Assembly: GCA_025353305.1 (NCBI GenBank)
Contig: JANXQX010000130.1
Span: 1 to 8,018, forward strand
Direction: 5' to 3'
Length of the DNA stretch: 8,018 nt
Origin: Holophagaceae bacterium
GTDB lineage: Bacteria; Acidobacteriota; Holophagae; Holophagales; Holophagaceae
The notes beneath the pieces were generated by a model. That model saw only the letters and a program-made list of their open reading frames with translations, was not told the origin of the DNA and made no database searches. Positions 6,244-8,018 of the stretch are shown one piece after another (the stretch's first letter is position 1; every line of letters begins with the position of its first letter). The position numbers and the translations under genes are program-made.

Positions 6244-6780
6244 ATGTATAATATACTAACACTACCCGATGTCGCCAGAAGGATTGGGGATCCTGAAATT
6301 AATCTCTTCACTAGGCTGGCCGAGATGCTGGAAATACATCGAGACATAACCGCTGATCGCCATCCTGAATTCCTCGCGGCCGTAGATCAGGCGAGTAACA
6401 TCCTAAGGGGGCAAACCCCTCTTGTTACTACAGTACTTAAAGGGGATGATAACAAGTCGGGGCGATTCACGTTGAGAACTGGCTTTCCGGAAGGCCCAGT
6501 GCTTGTAAATGTGTGGCAGTATAATAATAGATTTATGGTCTCTGACGATAGATTTTTCGGAGACCTGCTTATATGGAGAGGACGCAAACTAAAACAGCAT
6601 GATCGTAAACACTATTCCCGCGCACTTGGCATCATTAATGCGGTACTGTCAAATGGTGGGCTATTCATGGCAAGTCCATGCCTAGAACATGAAGCTATCG
6701 GCGATTGTGGCTCCTTCATTCATTGGGCACAGTCGCCCGTGAACACACAGAGACGACATTCTAGCCGTGCCACCCTGTAA
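6244..6780 (+). CDS. hypothetical protein, AT-rich orphan gene
   Basis: This is a 178-residue protein I do not recognise. GGAAGGA (6231-6237) lies 6 bases before the ATG at 6244, which is preferred over the ATG at 6229 that overlaps that site. The N-terminal half is helical and acidic (VARRIGDPEINLFTRLAEMLEIHRD...AAVDQASNILRG). The centre has strands such as GRFTLRTGF, PVLVNVWQYNNRFMVSD and DLLIWRGRKL. The last 45 residues (from about SPCLEHEAIGDCG) are less regular and overlap an opposite-strand frame. There is no signal peptide or membrane segment. Codons are clearly more AT-rich than those of the genes on the left, with many AAT, ATA and AGA, pointing to a foreign origin. It could belong to the cargo of the island. 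Confidence 0.6.
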   Translation: MYNILTLPDVARRIGDPEINLFTRLAEMLEIHRDITADRHPEFLAAVDQASNILRGQTPLVTTVLKGDDNKSGRFTLRTGFPEGPVLVNVWQYNNRFMVSDDRFFGDLLIWRGRKLKQHDRKHYSRALGIINAVLSNGGLFMASPCLEHEAIGDCGSFIHWAQSPVNTQRRHSSRATL

Positions 6781-7353
6781 GCCGAGATCCCACGGGCCAT
6801 AAACAATCAGGGTCCTTCCCTGGCTAGGGCGCTGGCGACAATAGCCGGACCTTGCCGACGCCGCTGGTACTTGGCAGCTCTTGGTCGGCGGATTGATGTC
6901 CTGAACGGCCTCCACCAGGACCGTCTCCTTCTCGTCGTCTCCGGGCAACGCCGGGGAAGCGGGGTCACCGAGCCGCATTGCGACAATGGCCTGGGCGGTC
7001 CGGGCTTGAGAATTCCCACTCTGGCTTGACCCACACGAGGACGCCACGAAACGGTCCACGATGCCAAGCAGCCGAAAAACTTCAGAATCGGTGAAGCCTT
7101 CAGCCCATCCGGTGGCGAAGGCGAGTGGGTGGACATCTAGTTCGATAGCGAGAACCCGAGTCGCCTCCCATCCACCGCCGAAGGGGAGCAACGCATGGAG
7201 CCCCATGACATGCAGGGTCGTGACAGTGTCGCCGTCCCGGTGTGCTGCTCGAACGGCTTGACTGGGTGTGGCTCCGGCTTCGACCAGAGCCCTGATCTGG
7301 GTCTCCCTGGGCGCTTTCATCTCTGGGAGTTCACTTGGCACTTGGCGCATCAT
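6682..7353 (-). CDS. hypothetical protein, C-terminal end uncertain
   Basis: This is a 223-residue frame of unknown function. The first ~110 residues look like real protein: RALVEAGATPSQAVRAAHRDGDT, then LHVMGLHALLPFGGGWEATRVLAIELDVHPLAFATGWAEGFTDSEVFRLLGIVDRFV, alternating helices with a conserved-looking Gly-Trp core. The second half is low in order (SSCGSSQSGNSQ...). The last 99 bases are antisense to the end of the gene at 6244-6780. In the neighbouring frame the sequence ends GPAIVASALAREGP and a stop at 6807-6809, a more natural C-terminus. A frameshift between about 6830 and 6880 may therefore have lengthened this frame. Starts at GTG 7368, ATG 7353, ATG 7350 and ATG 7320 are all possible; none has a well-spaced ribosome site. 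It is divergent from the pair on its right. Confidence 0.5.
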   Translation of the reverse strand: MMRQVPSELPEMKAPRETQIRALVEAGATPSQAVRAAHRDGDTVTTLHVMGLHALLPFGGGWEATRVLAIELDVHPLAFATGWAEGFTDSEVFRLLGIVDRFVASSCGSSQSGNSQARTAQAIVAMRLGDPASPALPGDDEKETVLVEAVQDINPPTKSCQVPAASARSGYCRQRPSQGRTLIVYGPWDLGLQGGTARMSSLCVHGRLCPMNEGATIADSFMF

Positions 7354-7487
7354 AGTTGGGTTCAGCACTCCTCTGTCTCGATTGTATGACCCAAGAATCT
7401 GTGACTCGCCGGGATAGGCATGGACAAATTCCGCTGAGCTAATAGGGTGCAGACTCTGACGAGCAATATTTGCTGATTCCGTTAGTA

Positions 7488-7498
7488 AGTACTGTACT
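7488..7498. promoter_or_regulatory. possible operator palindrome
   Basis: AGTAC-T-GTACT is a perfect odd palindrome in the gap between divergent genes. A TATACT hexamer (7517-7522) lies 18 bases to its right and could be a rightward -10 box, though no good -35 is seen. A repressor site is plausible by position only. Confidence 0.25.
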
Positions 7499-7526
7499 GG
7501 TTGCGATTTAGTGCGGTATACTATGA

Positions 7527-7853
7527 AGGCTAGGGATCCTCCTGGCCCCCGAGGGACCCATTGACGAAGCTAGACGTGTACCGCGAACGAAACACCGGAA
7601 CGCCACTGCTTTCAATGAGGACTCTTCGCATTTCGGACCTACGCGGCTTAGTCATGGGGCCGCCCGAAATCACTATTTCAAGCAACCATCCCATCTGGAT
7701 CGCCGTGAGCAGCGTAATGCTACCCAACTTTGGGAAGCGACCAGGGAGCCTCCGGCGGCTGAGTTCGCAGCGGAAGTGCTTGAAGAGCTGGCAGCGCACC
7801 CTCCTGGTCGAGGTCCATCGGAGGACCTTCTACGACAACCGTGGGATGACTAA
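7527..7853 (+). CDS. hypothetical protein with unresolved start (frame ends in TAATG overlap)
   Basis: The frame stays open from 7527 to a TAA at 7851-7853 whose last A is the first base of the next gene's ATG. This TAATG overlap is a hallmark of coupled translation. The C-terminal part is convincing protein: DRREQRNATQLWEAT, then REPPAAEFAAEVLEELAA (an amphipathic helix), and SEDLLRQPWDD. The family is unknown. No ATG, GTG or TTG occurs in this frame until a GTG near the end. Two explanations fit. An ATG at 7523 lies in another frame and would enter this one if a single C were removed from the CCCCC run at 7546-7550. Alternatively, the gene starts at a rare codon such as ATT 7560. The competing frame from TTG 7561 to 7860 has poorer composition and overlaps the next gene by eight bases. 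Confidence 0.5.
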   Translation, partial: RLGILLAPEGPIDEARRVPRTKHRNATAFNEDSSHFGPTRLSHGAARNHYFKQPSHLDRREQRNATQLWEATREPPAAEFAAEVLEELAAHPPGRGPSEDLLRQPWDD

Positions 7854-8018
7854 TGAGTGAATATCACTACACCGCAACAATCACCAATCTCGGCGCTCAT
7901 GAGCCACGGGAGTTGGCCTGCATCACGGAGGATGGAACTCTCCTTCGGGCCGAAATTATCGAAGCCAGTACACGGCATTTCAAAGCGAGGATTCTTGAAC
8001 CGTTCCGAAGAACCCTAT
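7853..8018 (+). CDS. hypothetical protein, N-terminus only
   Basis: The first 55 residues of a protein that runs off the right edge. MSEYHYTATITNLGAHEPRE is followed by LACITEDGTLLRAEIIEASTRHFKARILEP, which reads as a small beta-rich start with strands YHYTATITNL, RELACITEDG and LLRAEIIEAS. There is no signal peptide. The ATG overlaps the upstream stop in TAATG, so the two genes are probably co-translated and functionally linked. A GGGA (7843-7846) upstream may serve as a weak ribosome site. I do not recognise the family. Confidence 0.6.
   Translation, partial: MSEYHYTATITNLGAHEPRELACITEDGTLLRAEIIEASTRHFKARILEPFRRTL

Noticed and set aside
7325..7340. GTTCACTT as a second MITE end
   Set aside because: Only eight bases match the MITE end, with no partner repeat or duplication nearby.

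Overview
The left third (about 1-2880) looks like ordinary chromosome of a GC-rich Gram-negative bacterium. It holds an outer-membrane beta-barrel protein with a signal peptide, a secreted NTF2-like protein, a polyferredoxin-type Fe-S protein, and the 5' ends of a flavoprotein and an isochorismatase-type hydrolase. These genes are intact and closely spaced, with good Shine-Dalgarno sites where a start can be judged. The gene style would suit Acidobacteriota (Holophagae-like) or a deltaproteobacterial lineage, but this is a weak inference: no marker gene is present.

At about 2975-2985 this order breaks. The hydrolase gene stops matching its family after roughly 30 codons and runs into the tail of an unrelated reading frame. 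The next kilobase is a patchwork of gene debris, low coding density and one small orphan gene (3431-3760). From here to the right edge the window looks like an accessory island: mixed base composition, genes I cannot name, and decayed coding regions.

The centre of the island (about 3870-6240) is a group II intron-like retroelement. A leader rich in inverted repeats, including a perfect 19-bp stem, precedes a reverse transcriptase/maturase reading frame (4321-5925). That frame is broken by a precise 80-bp insertion with perfect 16-bp terminal inverted repeats and a 10-bp target duplication (11 bp if a coincident G is counted). This is a MITE whose ends resemble those of IS4-family elements. 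Deleting one 90-bp unit restores an uninterrupted RT of about 504 residues with GVPQGG, YADD and a maturase-like thumb domain. The insertion is a multiple of three and inactivates the gene only through two in-frame stops. I could not recognise a canonical intron domain V downstream.

The right end (6244-8018) holds an AT-rich orphan gene, a convergent unknown gene on the minus strand, and a rightward pair of unknown genes joined by a TAATG overlap. The first of that pair has no standard start codon in its frame, so it may be frameshifted at a run of five Cs or may begin unconventionally. No tRNA, rRNA, CRISPR array or transposase gene was seen.
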